Source of the DNA: Arenibacter sp041392165
GTDB taxonomy: Bacteria > Bacteroidota > Bacteroidia > Flavobacteriales > Flavobacteriaceae
NCBI GenBank assembly: GCA_041392165.1
Contig: JAWKMN010000001.1
Coordinates: 496,001 to 560,000, forward strand
Length of the DNA: 64,000 bases
Reading direction: 5' to 3'
The notes under the pieces are model-generated. The model ran no database searches. It was given only the letters and a program-made list of their open reading frames with translations, and was not told the origin of the DNA. This document shows positions 51,925 through 62,114 of this stretch, in pieces. Position 1 is the stretch's first letter. Each line of letters starts with the position of its first letter. The translations under genes and the position numbers were made by a program.

Positions 51925-54900
51925 ATGTTTATTCATAGAATTAAAGTTTTAGTCTTGGTAGGTACTCTAGGTGGTTTGGGAATTTCCTGTGACCGAACCG
52001 AAAAATTCTCCGAACCGTTGCCTAAGGTGGTCGACTTTAATTTTCACGTAAAACCCATATTGGTTCAGAATTGTTATTTGTGCCATGGCCCGGATCCCAG
52101 TAGTAGGAAAGCGGACCTGCGGTTGGATACCTACGAGGGAGCCGTAGCGGCCCTTAAGGAAGGCGGTCATGCCATAGTGCCCGGGAAGACTTCAAAAAGT
52201 GAATTGGTAAAGCGTATCTATGATGAAGACCCCGGCAAGATCATGCCCCCGCCCGAAACCAATCTTAAACTAACAGAGCGGGAAAAAGCCCTTTTGGACA
52301 AATGGATAGACCAAGGTGCCCAATGGAAGGAACACTGGTCCTTTATTAGGCCCGAAACCAAAATGGATATGGAAGATCCAAATGCCATCGATTTATTAAT
52401 AGACCGCCAATTGGAAGGGAAAGGGTTGGAAAAAGTTCCAATGGCCAATAAGAATTCCCTCATCCGTAGAGTATCCTATTTACTTACCGGTTTACCTCCA
52501 GATCCAAAGGAAGTCCAAGAATTTATTGCGGATACCAGCAGTGCGGCTTATGAAAAATTGGTGGATCGCTATCTTAATTCCCCGGCCTATGGGGAAAGAT
52601 GGGCAAGGCATTGGATGGATCTGGTACGTTATGCCGAAACAAAGGGCCATGAATTTGACTATGCCATAACGGGCGCCTGGAAATATCGGGACTATTTGAT
52701 CAGGGCATTTAATGAGGATGTACCCTATGATCAATTGTTGAAGGAACATATAGCTGGAGACTTATTGGAGACTGCTAGGAAAAATAAGGAAACCGGTGTT
52801 TCCGAATCCAGGTTGGGGACCACTTTTTATGTTATGGGCGAAGGAACCCATAGCCCCGTAGATGTACGCCAGGACGAGGCAGATCGTATCGATAATATGA
52901 TAGACGTTACTACCAAAACCTTTCAGGGGTTGACCGTTTCCTGTGCAAAATGTCACGATCATAAGTTCGACCCCATTACAGCTGCCGATTATTATGCACT
53001 CTATGGAGTGATGGAGAGTACCAGATTTTCCCCTGTCCCCTCTGATAACAGTAAAGATAAAGAGATCACGGTGAAGGAAATAGAGAAACTAAATTCCTAT
53101 ATGGGAAAGTTGGTGGCCAAGAAATGGAACCTGCCCAAAAACAGTGATTCAAATACTGATCTTGTTCAGGAAATAGCAGTAGATTTAAAGAAAAAGACCT
53201 ATACCGTCATCGGGGATTTCAGAGGAAGGGATCTTGATGGTTGGAAAAGTGATGGCCATGCGTTTGGAAAGCGGACCACCCTCGGCGATCCCATATTGGA
53301 CCAGATTTCGGGAAAATTATTGGGATTACAGGAAGGCAAGGCATCCAGTAGGTTGATAGGCATGGGAATTTTTGGAGCTTTACGATCTCCCAATATAATT
53401 TTGGAAAAAGATTTTGTTGGTGTTAGGGCAAAGGGGAAAAACAGTAGTATAAGAATAATTCTAGACAATTTTCAATTGATCCAAAATCCTATTTACGGAG
53501 GAATGGACCAAAAGGTGAACACGGGGAACTGGAATAATTTTGTATTTAACGTGGCTCCATGGAAAGGTAGGAAGGCGTATATTGAAATTATACCTGGGGG
53601 ATATGAAGGCCACATATATAATTTACCGGAGGACGCTTTTATAGAAGCGGAATATGCCGTGACTTATGATGGGAAATGGCCCTCTAACTTGGAAAACAAT
53701 CTTGGCTCCGTTCAGGCCAAGGGTACTTGGGCCGGCTTGGATATTTCTCCCTATAAAGTGAGAATGTTTAATGACGATCTAAAGAAAGGAAAATTGCCGG
53801 CCCGAATACCGGAATTGAAATCGGTGATGGATAGTAGTCAACAGTTGGCCAAAAAATTAAAAACCGATTCTTTTTTTAATGGGGTATATGATGGATATGG
53901 AGTGGACAGTCCGGTTTTCAATAGGGGAAATTATAAGGAACCGTCCGAAGAACGTATACCCAGAAGGTATTTATCGGTACTGTCATTAAGGGATTCCCTA
54001 TTTAGATCTGATGGAAGTGGGCGTTTGGAATTGGCAAGGACCATGCTGAACAATGACAATCCCCTTACATCCCGTGTAATGGTAAACCGGATTTGGCATC
54101 ATTTGTTCGGAAGGGGAATAGTGGAGACGGTGGACAATTTTGGTCTTCAGGGAAAATTGCCCTCTCATCCCGAACTTTTGGATTATTTGGCCGTTAAGTT
54201 TCGGATTGATGGCTGGTCCATTAAAAGTATGATAAGGACCATTGTTACCTCCGAAACCTTTAAACGAAGTACCTTGAGAGGTGAGGCCCTTGCTAGCACG
54301 GATCCCAACAATATTTATTTGGCCTCATTTCCTGTAAGAAGATTGGAGGCCGAGGCCATTCGCGATGGGATACTTATGGTTACCGAAAGTTTGGATACTT
54401 TAATGTACGGGGCACCGGTGGCCACCCATCTCACGGACTTTATGCAAGGGCGAGGTAGGCCAAGGAAATCGGGACCCCTGGACGGGGAAGGCCGGAGAAG
54501 TATATATTTGGAGGTCAGGAGGAATTTTTTGGAGCCTATGATGACCACCTTTGACAGGCCAATACCCTTTAGCACCTTTGGCAGTAGGAACGTTACCAAT
54601 GTGCCTTCGCAATCCTTGATCTTAATGAACGATCCATTGGTTGCACAACAGGCGGAAATTATGGCGGAAAAATTATTGGAAAAAAAATTGGGCAGTTTTG
54701 AGGAAAAGGTACAGTGGATCTATATGCAGGCTTTTTCGCGTTTGGCTACCTCGGAAGAACTTAAGAAAGCTTCCCATTTTTTTGATATGTTAAGTAGAAT
54801 GGAAAGAAAGGACGATACCGGGGCCGATAAAGAAATGGCAGTGTGGAAAGAGTATTGCCATAGTATTTTTAATTTAAAAGAATTTATATACCTTATATAA
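51925..54900 (+). CDS. PSCyt1-DUF1549-DUF1553 'planctomycete-type' cytochrome lipoprotein
   Basis: 991 residues from ATG 51925; signal VLVLVGTLGGLGISC with lipobox. Domain order: PSCyt1 cytochrome domain with CYLCH (about residue 50), then DUF1549 (PSCyt2) ending in a second CAKCHDHKFDPI motif (about residue 335), a jelly-roll-like insert (~430-640; FRGRDLDGWKSDGHAFG), and DUF1553 (PSD1; NPLTSRVMVNRIWHHLFGRGIVETVDNFG). These large proteins abound in Planctomycetes and Verrucomicrobia and in some marine Bacteroidota, often near glycan loci; their reaction is unknown. Shares one base with the next gene. Confidence 0.9.
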   Translation: MFIHRIKVLVLVGTLGGLGISCDRTEKFSEPLPKVVDFNFHVKPILVQNCYLCHGPDPSSRKADLRLDTYEGAVAALKEGGHAIVPGKTSKSELVKRIYDEDPGKIMPPPETNLKLTEREKALLDKWIDQGAQWKEHWSFIRPETKMDMEDPNAIDLLIDRQLEGKGLEKVPMANKNSLIRRVSYLLTGLPPDPKEVQEFIADTSSAAYEKLVDRYLNSPAYGERWARHWMDLVRYAETKGHEFDYAITGAWKYRDYLIRAFNEDVPYDQLLKEHIAGDLLETARKNKETGVSESRLGTTFYVMGEGTHSPVDVRQDEADRIDNMIDVTTKTFQGLTVSCAKCHDHKFDPITAADYYALYGVMESTRFSPVPSDNSKDKEITVKEIEKLNSYMGKLVAKKWNLPKNSDSNTDLVQEIAVDLKKKTYTVIGDFRGRDLDGWKSDGHAFGKRTTLGDPILDQISGKLLGLQEGKASSRLIGMGIFGALRSPNIILEKDFVGVRAKGKNSSIRIILDNFQLIQNPIYGGMDQKVNTGNWNNFVFNVAPWKGRKAYIEIIPGGYEGHIYNLPEDAFIEAEYAVTYDGKWPSNLENNLGSVQAKGTWAGLDISPYKVRMFNDDLKKGKLPARIPELKSVMDSSQQLAKKLKTDSFFNGVYDGYGVDSPVFNRGNYKEPSEERIPRRYLSVLSLRDSLFRSDGSGRLELARTMLNNDNPLTSRVMVNRIWHHLFGRGIVETVDNFGLQGKLPSHPELLDYLAVKFRIDGWSIKSMIRTIVTSETFKRSTLRGEALASTDPNNIYLASFPVRRLEAEAIRDGILMVTESLDTLMYGAPVATHLTDFMQGRGRPRKSGPLDGEGRRSIYLEVRRNFLEPMMTTFDRPIPFSTFGSRNVTNVPSQSLILMNDPLVAQQAEIMAEKLLEKKLGSFEEKVQWIYMQAFSRLATSEELKKASHFFDMLSRMERKDDTGADKEMAVWKEYCHSIFNLKEFIYLI

Positions 54901-56345
54901 TGGGACATCACCACCATACCAAATCTAGGATTATTTCCCGTCGTGAAATGTTGGGCCTATCGGCCGGAGGTTTCGGGTCGTTGGCTTTTATGGGCTTGTT
55001 CGGGACACTGCCATTTGGTTGCAAAAGGGCAAGTCACCTAGAAACCGCTTCCAATCTTTATTTGGGACCACATTATTTGCCCAAGGCGAAAAATGTTATC
55101 TTTCTGTATATGGACGGAGGGGTGTCCCAAGTGGACTCCTTTGATCCCAAACCCAGACTTGCCAAGGAAAATGGGGAGGATCCCAGAAAGAAATTTAAGG
55201 TAGATGCCACACAGTTCGACAATGTGGGGAAAATATTGAAGAGTCCTTGGGACTTTAGGCAATACGGAGAATGTGGAATGCCTGTGAGCGACCTCTTTCC
55301 GCATATTGCTACCTGTGTAGACGACATTGCCTTGATACGATCTATGGTGTCCAACTTTCCGGAACATACCAATGCCAATTATTTTTTACATACGGGCAGT
55401 GGTCTACAGGGACGTCCAAGTATGGGTGCCTGGATGAATTATGGTTTGGGCAGTGAAAACAACAATATTCCCGGTTATGTGGTATTGGATGGAGGTTTAA
55501 TACCTCCGGGGGGATTGGACAATTTTAAGAACGGTTTTTTGCCGGCTTCCTATCAGGCTTCTGTTTTTAAGGCAGGGCCGGAACCTGTGGCCAATATAAA
55601 CCCTAGGGAAGATATTAAAAACCTTCAGGAAGAAAAACTACAGTTTATTAAGCAAATGGACGATAGTCTGATCGGAAAAATAGGGGAGGCCGACGCGGTG
55701 GAATCTGCCATTTCCAATTATGAACTGGCTTATAAAATGCAGTCCTCCATTCCAGAGCTCACCGAGTTTAAAGAGGAGACCGAGGCTACCAAAAAATTAT
55801 ATGGATTGGATTCCGATGATCCACATTTAAGGGGATACGCTTCCCAATGTATTTTGGCCCGTAGGTTGATAGAGCGTGGCGTTAGGTTTGTGGAACTTAC
55901 CTGCCCCAACGTAGGAGCCGATAGGTGGGACCAGCACAGTAACTTAAAGGTAGGCCACGAAAGAAATGCCCATGCCGTTGATCAACCTATTGCCGGATTG
56001 TTAAAGGATTTAAAGTCCCGCGGACTCTTGGAGGAAACATTGGTGGTTTGGACCGGCGAGTTCGGAAGAACACCCTTCGCGCAGGGATCCGATGGAAGGG
56101 ACCACAACCCATCGGCATTTAGCATGTGGATGGCAGGAGCCGGTGTAAAGGGGGGTACTATCTTTGGAAAAACGGATGAATATGGTTATCGGGTAATAGA
56201 AAATGAGGTAACGGTACATGATCTGCATGCCACCATTATGCATTTATTGGGGTTGGACCATAAACAATTGACTTTCCGATTTGGGGGCAGGGATATGAGG
56301 TTGACAGATGTACATGGAAACCTCATAAAGGATGTTTTGGCCTAA
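54900..56345 (+). CDS. DUF1501 (sulfatase/phosphatase-fold) protein with Tat signal
   Basis: 481 residues. ATG overlaps the preceding TAA. The N-terminus has four His in a row and then SRREMLGLSAGG, a Tat motif, with LPFGC as a possible lipobox. DUF1501 motifs: KNVIFLYMDGGVSQVDSFDPKP, HTNANYFLHTGS, GRPSMGAWMNYGLGS and VVWTGEFGRTPFAQG...DHNPSAFSMWMAGAGVKGG, resembling metal-binding sites of the alkaline phosphatase/sulfatase fold. Always paired with DUF1549/DUF1553 genes, suggesting a two-part complex outside the cytoplasm. Substrate unknown. Confidence 0.9.
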   Translation: MGHHHHTKSRIISRREMLGLSAGGFGSLAFMGLFGTLPFGCKRASHLETASNLYLGPHYLPKAKNVIFLYMDGGVSQVDSFDPKPRLAKENGEDPRKKFKVDATQFDNVGKILKSPWDFRQYGECGMPVSDLFPHIATCVDDIALIRSMVSNFPEHTNANYFLHTGSGLQGRPSMGAWMNYGLGSENNNIPGYVVLDGGLIPPGGLDNFKNGFLPASYQASVFKAGPEPVANINPREDIKNLQEEKLQFIKQMDDSLIGKIGEADAVESAISNYELAYKMQSSIPELTEFKEETEATKKLYGLDSDDPHLRGYASQCILARRLIERGVRFVELTCPNVGADRWDQHSNLKVGHERNAHAVDQPIAGLLKDLKSRGLLEETLVVWTGEFGRTPFAQGSDGRDHNPSAFSMWMAGAGVKGGTIFGKTDEYGYRVIENEVTVHDLHATIMHLLGLDHKQLTFRFGGRDMRLTDVHGNLIKDVLA

Positions 56346-56372
56346 ATTAAATTTTAATTCCAATACGAGCAA

Positions 56373-56516
56373 ATGAATATTTTTAGCAAAGGAATCCTTC
56401 TTTTAATGATGTTTTTTGATAAAGCTATGGTCTGGAGCTATGACGGACATAGGGTACATCTCCTTCAGATTTTGACCACCAATAAAATACCCTTGAAAGG
56501 GACACCTCTTAAATAG
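56373..56516 (+). CDS. Possible small protein of 47 residues
   Basis: ATG 56373 to TAG 56514-56516, between the DUF1501 gene and the cytochrome-LRR gene, 5 bases before the latter. The start MNIFSKGILLLMMFFDKAMVWS has signal-peptide character; the rest shows no domain. It may be a truncated secreted protein or a chance frame. Kept because it fits the operon spacing and fills most of the gap. Confidence 0.35.
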   Translation: MNIFSKGILLLMMFFDKAMVWSYDGHRVHLLQILTTNKIPLKGTPLK

Positions 56517-56521
56517 CATAA

Positions 56522-57928
56522 ATGGGTTTTATTTTGTTAACGATTGGGGATTTTTTGGATAATCCGCCAGATATTCTTCTGTTTTTGGGAAGGTTCCACC
56601 CGGTAGTGGTACATCTTCCCATTGGATTTTTAATTATGGCTTTTTTGATACAGTTTGCTTCACGTTGGCGCAAATACAGTCCTTTAGGGATTTATATCTC
56701 CCTGGCATGGCTAATGGGGGCCGTAAGTGCAGTTGTAGCCGTAGTTTTTGGTTATTTGCTTTCCCTTAGCGGTGAATATGATGGGGAAGCTTTGTTTTGG
56801 CATCAATGGGGGGGCATTGCTTTAACGTTATTCTCTTTTGGGTGTTATTTTGTTCATAAAAAAAGGAACAATTTCTCATCCTTTTTTAAATGGACCCTTG
56901 GGTTTATAGTATTTTTTTTGCTCATGGTTACAGGCCATATGGGCGGAAATCTCACCCACGGTTCCACCTATTTGTTGCAATATGCACCAAACTCCTTTCG
57001 AAATATGGCAGGATTGCCATCTAAAATAGAGCCACGTAATAAAGTGACCGTATTGGATTCGGCCGATGTCTTTCTAGATTTGGTGATGCCAATGATGCAG
57101 TCCAAATGTGTTGGTTGTCATAATGAAGGGAAAAAAAAGGGAGGTCTTTTGCTTACCTCCTATGAAAATATCTTGCGTGGCGGGAAAGGCAATAATACCA
57201 TTGTGCCTGGGGATGCCTTGAAAAGTGAATTGGTAAGACGCATTACCCTACCTATGGAACATGACGATTTTATGCCTTCGGAAGGGAAGTTGCCGCTTAC
57301 CGATCAAGAAGTGGTCTTGATCAAATGGTGGATCAAATCCGGGGCGCCGTCCAAAGGCTTTGTAACCCAATTGGATATCGAAAATGCAGTTGGTCCCTTA
57401 GTGGCCAATTATCTAGGGTTGGATAAGAACAATCTTTTTAACAAAAAGGTTCCTCCTCCAGATCGGGCAGTGGTCAACTCCTTGATCGGCCATGGATTTG
57501 TAATCAATCCCTTAATGAAGGACAATTATTTTTTGGAGGCCAATTTTAGTTTAAGCGAATACGATCTTCAAGCTTCCCATCTGGATGCCCTATTGGAATT
57601 AAGGGAGCAATTGGTTTGGCTTAACCTTGGAAATTCGCACCTTGAGGATAGCTCTTTAGAGAAAATAGGTAGTCTACAACATTTGGTAAAGCTGGATCTT
57701 AGAGGAAATGCAATATCGGACACTGGAATAAAGCAGTTATCGAAACTGGAGAATTTGGAATCCTTAAACTTGTATGGAACCAATGTTTCAAAAGGGGTAT
57801 TGGAGCTGGTGCCAAAACTTCCCAGACTTAGGAGGATCTATCTCTGGCAGACGCAGGTAACAAAAACGGATATAATCCAATTAAAAGAAGAGAACCCCGG
57901 GCTTATAATAATAGATGAACGGGAATAA
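56522..57928 (+). CDS. Membrane DUF2231-like protein with cytochrome c and leucine-rich repeats
   Basis: 468 residues. N-terminal four-helix membrane part (~15-160; FLGRFHPVVVHLPIGFLIMAF is the DUF2231 signature). A PSCyt1-type domain with CVGCHNEGKKKGG (about residue 197) and LTDQEVVLIKWWIKSGAP comes next. The C-terminus (~340-465) has leucine-rich repeats: LVWLNLGNSHLED, LVKLDLRGNAISDTGI, LESLNLYGTNVSKG, LRRIYLWQTQVT. It likely anchors the module to the inner membrane and collects electrons or partners for the two preceding proteins. Third gene of the module. Confidence 0.85.
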   Translation: MGFILLTIGDFLDNPPDILLFLGRFHPVVVHLPIGFLIMAFLIQFASRWRKYSPLGIYISLAWLMGAVSAVVAVVFGYLLSLSGEYDGEALFWHQWGGIALTLFSFGCYFVHKKRNNFSSFFKWTLGFIVFFLLMVTGHMGGNLTHGSTYLLQYAPNSFRNMAGLPSKIEPRNKVTVLDSADVFLDLVMPMMQSKCVGCHNEGKKKGGLLLTSYENILRGGKGNNTIVPGDALKSELVRRITLPMEHDDFMPSEGKLPLTDQEVVLIKWWIKSGAPSKGFVTQLDIENAVGPLVANYLGLDKNNLFNKKVPPPDRAVVNSLIGHGFVINPLMKDNYFLEANFSLSEYDLQASHLDALLELREQLVWLNLGNSHLEDSSLEKIGSLQHLVKLDLRGNAISDTGIKQLSKLENLESLNLYGTNVSKGVLELVPKLPRLRRIYLWQTQVTKTDIIQLKEENPGLIIIDERE

Positions 57929-58253
57929 TCTTAGTTTTCTATAATCTGTTTTTATATCAATAGAATTCCCCGAAACGGAACCTATTGTCCGGTCAACGTT
58001 TAAATTACCCGTAGGTTTAGGCATGACTGGACACTAGGGTGTAGTGATATAGGTAGTTACGATTTACGGCATTGGATTATTTTGTCTTGTACCTTGGTTC
58101 TTGTAGCGCAGCGGTCTTGCTTCCAATACTTAGTACGCTCTGTGTTGAGGGAGTTAATTTTTATCTCCATAAGTAAATTTCACTTTAAGGATTGATAGTG
58201 GTGTTCGACTAAGGTATTTCCAATGTATACATGCACCCAAAAATTATGGAATA
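57929..58253. other. Intergenic region, nothing recognised
   Basis: 325 bases between the cytochrome-LRR gene and the LLM oxidoreductase gene. No open frame of note, no clear hairpin with T-run, and no exact TAnnTTTG element found by eye. Confidence 0.5.
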
Positions 58254-59270
58254 ATGGCGCAAAATGATAACAAAAATTTAGGGAACATAAAGCTTTCGGT
58301 TTTGGATTTGGTTCCTGTTGCCGAGGGGTCCAGTCCCCTACAATCCATGAATAAAAGTCTGGAATTGGCGCAACATGTAGAAAATTTGGGCTTTGAGCGG
58401 TTTTGGATTTCCGAACATCATAATATGGAAAGCTTGGTGAGTTCGGCCACCCCCATTTTAATAGGGTATATTGCCCAAGGTACCAAGACCATCAGGGTAG
58501 GTTCGGGAGGAGTTATGTTGCCCAATCACGCTCCTTTAATTGTAGCGGAACAATTTGGTACCTTGGAGACCCTATATCCAGGGAGAGTGGACCTGGGCCT
58601 GGGAAGGGCCCCTGGAACGGACCAATTGACTGCCAAGGCATTAAGAAGGGACCGTACGGAAACTGTTCACGATTTTCCCAGGGATATAGTAGAATTACAG
58701 ACCTATTTTTCCAAAGAAAATAGCCGTGCTGCAGTGCGGGCCATACCGGGAGAAGGTCTCAATGTACCTATATATTTATTGGGTTCAAGTACCTTTAGTG
58801 CACAATTGGCGGGAGCAAAGGGATTGCCTTATGCTTTTGCCAGTCATTTTGCACCGACCCATTTGCATGAGGCCCTTAGGCTTTACCATCAAAATTTTGA
58901 ACCATCAAAACAATGTAGAGCTCCCTATACTATTGCCTGTGTAAATGTAATAGCCGCAGAAACCGATGAAAAGGCTGGATATTTGGAGACAAGCCTCCAG
59001 CAATTGGCTTTGGGAATTATTAGGAATACCAGAAAACCATTACCGCCACCGGTAAAGAGTATGGATGGTCTATGGCATGGGATGGAAAAAGCTCAAATAC
59101 AACAAATGATGCACTATAGTTTTGTGGGATCAAAAGAAACTGTAAAAGCACAGCTTGCCCATTTTATTGAAGCTACCCAGGTCAATGAAATAATGGTGGT
59201 ATCCCATATTTTTGATCATAAGGACCGCTTAAAATCCTATGAAATTTTGAGCGGCCTTCTTAATGGGTAG
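58254..59270 (+). CDS. LLM-class flavin-dependent oxidoreductase (MsnO8-like)
   Basis: 338 residues, cytoplasmic. Luciferase-like monooxygenase features: LSVLDLVPVAEGSSPLQSMNKSLELAQHVENLGFERFWISEHHNM, TKTIRVGSGGVMLPNHAPLIVAEQFGTLETLYPGRVDLGLGRAPGTD, and GSSTFSAQLAGAKGLPYAFASHFAP. Length and motifs fit the MsnO8 subgroup. Uses reduced FMN and oxygen on unknown substrates; it shows no clear link to its neighbours and may be a stand-alone gene. Confidence 0.92.
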   Translation: MAQNDNKNLGNIKLSVLDLVPVAEGSSPLQSMNKSLELAQHVENLGFERFWISEHHNMESLVSSATPILIGYIAQGTKTIRVGSGGVMLPNHAPLIVAEQFGTLETLYPGRVDLGLGRAPGTDQLTAKALRRDRTETVHDFPRDIVELQTYFSKENSRAAVRAIPGEGLNVPIYLLGSSTFSAQLAGAKGLPYAFASHFAPTHLHEALRLYHQNFEPSKQCRAPYTIACVNVIAAETDEKAGYLETSLQQLALGIIRNTRKPLPPPVKSMDGLWHGMEKAQIQQMMHYSFVGSKETVKAQLAHFIEATQVNEIMVVSHIFDHKDRLKSYEILSGLLNG

Positions 59271-59371
59271 TACTACTTTTGGATAAAATTCCGTACATTT
59301 CGAAGTTTTAACAGCATGAAGTCCGGATGACAAATTTTAGCTAATTTGTACTTTCATTAGTGTGGTTTTAT

Positions 59372-60100
59372 ATGTGGAAAAAGGAATTGATAATTAGGTG
59401 CCTATTCGGTATTATGATGGCTTATACATCTGAAATATATAGTCAGCATAAAACGCTGATAGTTAAAGAAATAGAATTTAACGGACAAGTTGGTTTGGAA
59501 CAGGCATCCCAACTTTTGGAGGAACATACCCCATTACAGGCTATTGACATAGTTAATTGGGATCAATTTTCTTATAGGCCAAGTGTGACTTTTAGGATAG
59601 CGCATAGCAATAATGCTATTTGGCTAAAATATTATGTCCGGGAAAAGAATATTCTTGCCAGTGTTGGGGATACCAATGGTCCAGTAGCCCTTGATAGTTG
59701 TGTGGAATTTTTCTTTGACCCCCTAGGGGATGGGAATTATTATAATTTTGAATTCAATTGTATAGGTACCGTCCATTTGGCCTATGGCCCCGGAAGAGGT
59801 AAGCGACAATTCGTTGATCGGGATATGATTGAAAATTTGATTGATGTACAAAGCTCCTTGGGATCACAGACTTTTATGGAAAGAACGGGCGATTTCTCTT
59901 GGGAAATGACCATAATAATACCCGCCGGAATCTTAACACAAAATCCTGAAATAAAAATAAAGGGTCTAAATAGTAATGCAAACTTTTATAAATGTGGCGA
60001 CGCTACTTCCCAACGCCATTATGTAACCTGGAATCCAGTTGGATCCGAAAAGCCGGATTACCACAGACCCGAATATTTTGGCACACTTATTTTTGAATAG
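59372..60100 (+). CDS. Exported CBM9-like carbohydrate-binding protein
   Basis: 242 residues from ATG 59372 (an in-frame GTG at 59360 is possible). Weak signal peptide ending near SEIYSQ. The body matches the 'carbohydrate-binding family 9-like' domain: VTFRIAHSNNAIWLKYYVREKNI, DSCVEFFFDPLGDGNYYNFEFNCIGTVHLAYG, SWEMTIIIP and the closing HRPEYFGTLIFE. Known CBM9 domains bind sugar ends; free-standing ones are common near Bacteroidota glycan genes. It precedes the second amidohydrolase module. Confidence 0.8.
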   Translation: MWKKELIIRCLFGIMMAYTSEIYSQHKTLIVKEIEFNGQVGLEQASQLLEEHTPLQAIDIVNWDQFSYRPSVTFRIAHSNNAIWLKYYVREKNILASVGDTNGPVALDSCVEFFFDPLGDGNYYNFEFNCIGTVHLAYGPGRGKRQFVDRDMIENLIDVQSSLGSQTFMERTGDFSWEMTIIIPAGILTQNPEIKIKGLNSNANFYKCGDATSQRHYVTWNPVGSEKPDYHRPEYFGTLIFE

Positions 60101-60860
60101 CCCTTAAAGCAGTAACCATACTTAGTTCTATTACAGGCCAATTTTAAGTAAGACGATCTGTAGCTATAATTTTAGGGATTCTCTAAAAGAAATCGATCTT
60201 TTTTTATAATCAAAAAATATAAGTGTTAAATATTGCTAAAAAATGCACTTATTATTCTAAAGTTTTGTTAAATTTAAGATGGGTTCGAACACATCCTGAA
60301 GATGTACAGGGAACTTAAAAAATGTCCTATACCTGTTCCATACCTGGCAAGTACCGATCCTGTTATTTAGGAAAAGGATATAGGGATGATTGGTTTCCTG
60401 TCTTGAGGAATTGATTCAAATAGGTTTTTAGATATAAATGCCATGTTACTTTCCCTGTATTTCAAAAAAATATTTTTTGTGTTGTTCCGGGATTGTTTTT
60501 GGTCCAGCGTACAACGCAACCACTTAACGGAAGTTTTTTTGCCCGAAGGTTTCAAAACGGTTGTGGTGGTGGATAGAATAATGGAATAGAGGAAAGGGTT
60601 GGGCATATGGCCGTTACCGGCGATGGTATGTTGTATGGCAAATAGAGAAATTTTAGCCAAAATGTAGGCACTTCCAGATAAAAATAACGATGCTTGGGAA
60701 GAGGCAATAGAAAATCGGGATATACGGGAGGGACACTTCAAAATTAGGGTTATTCCACGGCAATGATGCCGGGAAGATAATGGTAGAAGAGGTAAATAAG
60801 CCAAGAACGACTTGTAAAATACAATATGTGCGTATTAAGGCCAGCCAATACTTTTTAAAT
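60101..60860. other. Long intergenic region, possibly decayed
   Basis: 760 bases with no recognised gene. A 145-codon frame on the minus strand (60367-60804) gives no family I know and has no good start context, so it is not called. The first 200 bases are AT-rich. Promoter of the second amidohydrolase module should be here. Confidence 0.5.
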
Positions 60861-62114
60861 ATGAAAAATATACTAAAAAATCGGATTTGGACTATTGTTT
60901 TATGGTTAGTGGCAACCACTTCAATAATGGCACAGGACTACGACCTCTTGGTTAAGGGAGGGCATGTGGTAGACGCCAAAAATAATTTGGATCAGGTAAT
61001 GGACCTAGCCATTAAAGATGGAAAAATTGCAAAGGTAGATTCTAAAATTCCAGAAAGTCGCGCTAAAACGGTCATAGATGCAAAAGGGTTTCTAGTGGCT
61101 CCCGGACTCCTTGATATACATGGGCACAATTTTTTTGGGACAGAGGAAGATTCGTATTTAAGCAATAGCTTTACCAGTTTACCTCCTGACGGGTTTACTT
61201 TTAGAAGTGGGGTTACCACTATCGTGGATGTAGGGGGTGCAGGGTGGAAGAATTTTAGAACGTTTAAGAAGCAGACTATAGATAATTCCAAGACAAGGGT
61301 ATTGTCTTTCTTAAATATTATAGGATCGGGTATGAAGGGAGGAGCCATAGAACAGAATATAGAGGATATGAACCCTAAAATGACCGCCTATGTTGCCTCG
61401 CAGTACAAGGGAACCATAGTAGGGGTAAAATTGGCCCATTACAGTGGTTTTGATTGGGAACCTGTAAATAGGGTGGTTGCAGCGGGTACTATGGCCAATA
61501 TTCCGGTTATGATCGATTTTGGAGGGAGTGACCCCGAGTTGTCCTTGGAAACATTGCTCATGGAAAAGCTTCGGCCAGGGGATATCTTTACCCATGCCTA
61601 TGCCCATGTAAAAGGAAGGACTCCTGTGGTAGATGAAAATGGTAGGGTTAGGAAGTATGTCTTTGAGGCCCAAAACCGGGGGATTATTTTTGATGTAGGC
61701 CATGGCGGTGGCAGTTTTGTATTCGAGCAGGCCGTTCCGGCCATGAACCAGGGCTTTTTACCCAATTCCATAAGTACCGATCTGCATACTGGAAGTATGA
61801 ACGGGGGAATGAAGGATATTCTTAATATAATGTCGAAATTTATCAATATGGGCATGTCGGCAAAACAGGTCATTGAATGCGCCACCTGGAATCCGGCACA
61901 ATATATTAAACGCACGGATTTGGGACACCTGACAGTTGGGGCCGTAGCAGACCTAACTATATTGAACCTTAGAAAAGGGAACTTTGGGTTTATTGATACA
62001 CAGGGGGGGAAAATGATGGGCGATCAAAAATTGGAATGTGAGCTCACCCTCAGGGAGGGGGTTGTGGTCTGGGACCTTAATGGAATTTCCAGACCCATGT
62101 GGAATGCCAAATAA
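60861..62114 (+). CDS. Second exported amidohydrolase / deacetylase-family metallohydrolase
   Basis: 417 residues from ATG 60861; a longer in-frame start lacks a signal and is not used. Sec signal IWTIVLWLVATTSIMAQ. It is closely similar to the protein at 5461 along its full length: same DIHGH metal motif (about residue 89), VGVKLAHYSGF Lys, IFTHAYAH, GHGGGSF and STDLH, and again VMIDFGG where a His ligand is expected. It is followed by a SelA-like gene, as in the first module. A paralogue with perhaps different substrate. Confidence 0.87.
   Translation: MKNILKNRIWTIVLWLVATTSIMAQDYDLLVKGGHVVDAKNNLDQVMDLAIKDGKIAKVDSKIPESRAKTVIDAKGFLVAPGLLDIHGHNFFGTEEDSYLSNSFTSLPPDGFTFRSGVTTIVDVGGAGWKNFRTFKKQTIDNSKTRVLSFLNIIGSGMKGGAIEQNIEDMNPKMTAYVASQYKGTIVGVKLAHYSGFDWEPVNRVVAAGTMANIPVMIDFGGSDPELSLETLLMEKLRPGDIFTHAYAHVKGRTPVVDENGRVRKYVFEAQNRGIIFDVGHGGGSFVFEQAVPAMNQGFLPNSISTDLHTGSMNGGMKDILNIMSKFINMGMSAKQVIECATWNPAQYIKRTDLGHLTVGAVADLTILNLRKGNFGFIDTQGGKMMGDQKLECELTLREGVVVWDLNGISRPMWNAK

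Noticed and set aside
54900..54926. Run of four His at the N-terminus of the DUF1501 protein, like an affinity tag
   Set aside because: Only four His, embedded in a natural Tat signal region within a native operon; not a vector artefact.
60367..60804. 145-codon minus-strand frame
   Set aside because: No recognisable motif, poor start context, rich in Ser/Thr/Lys; likely chance or a decayed gene.
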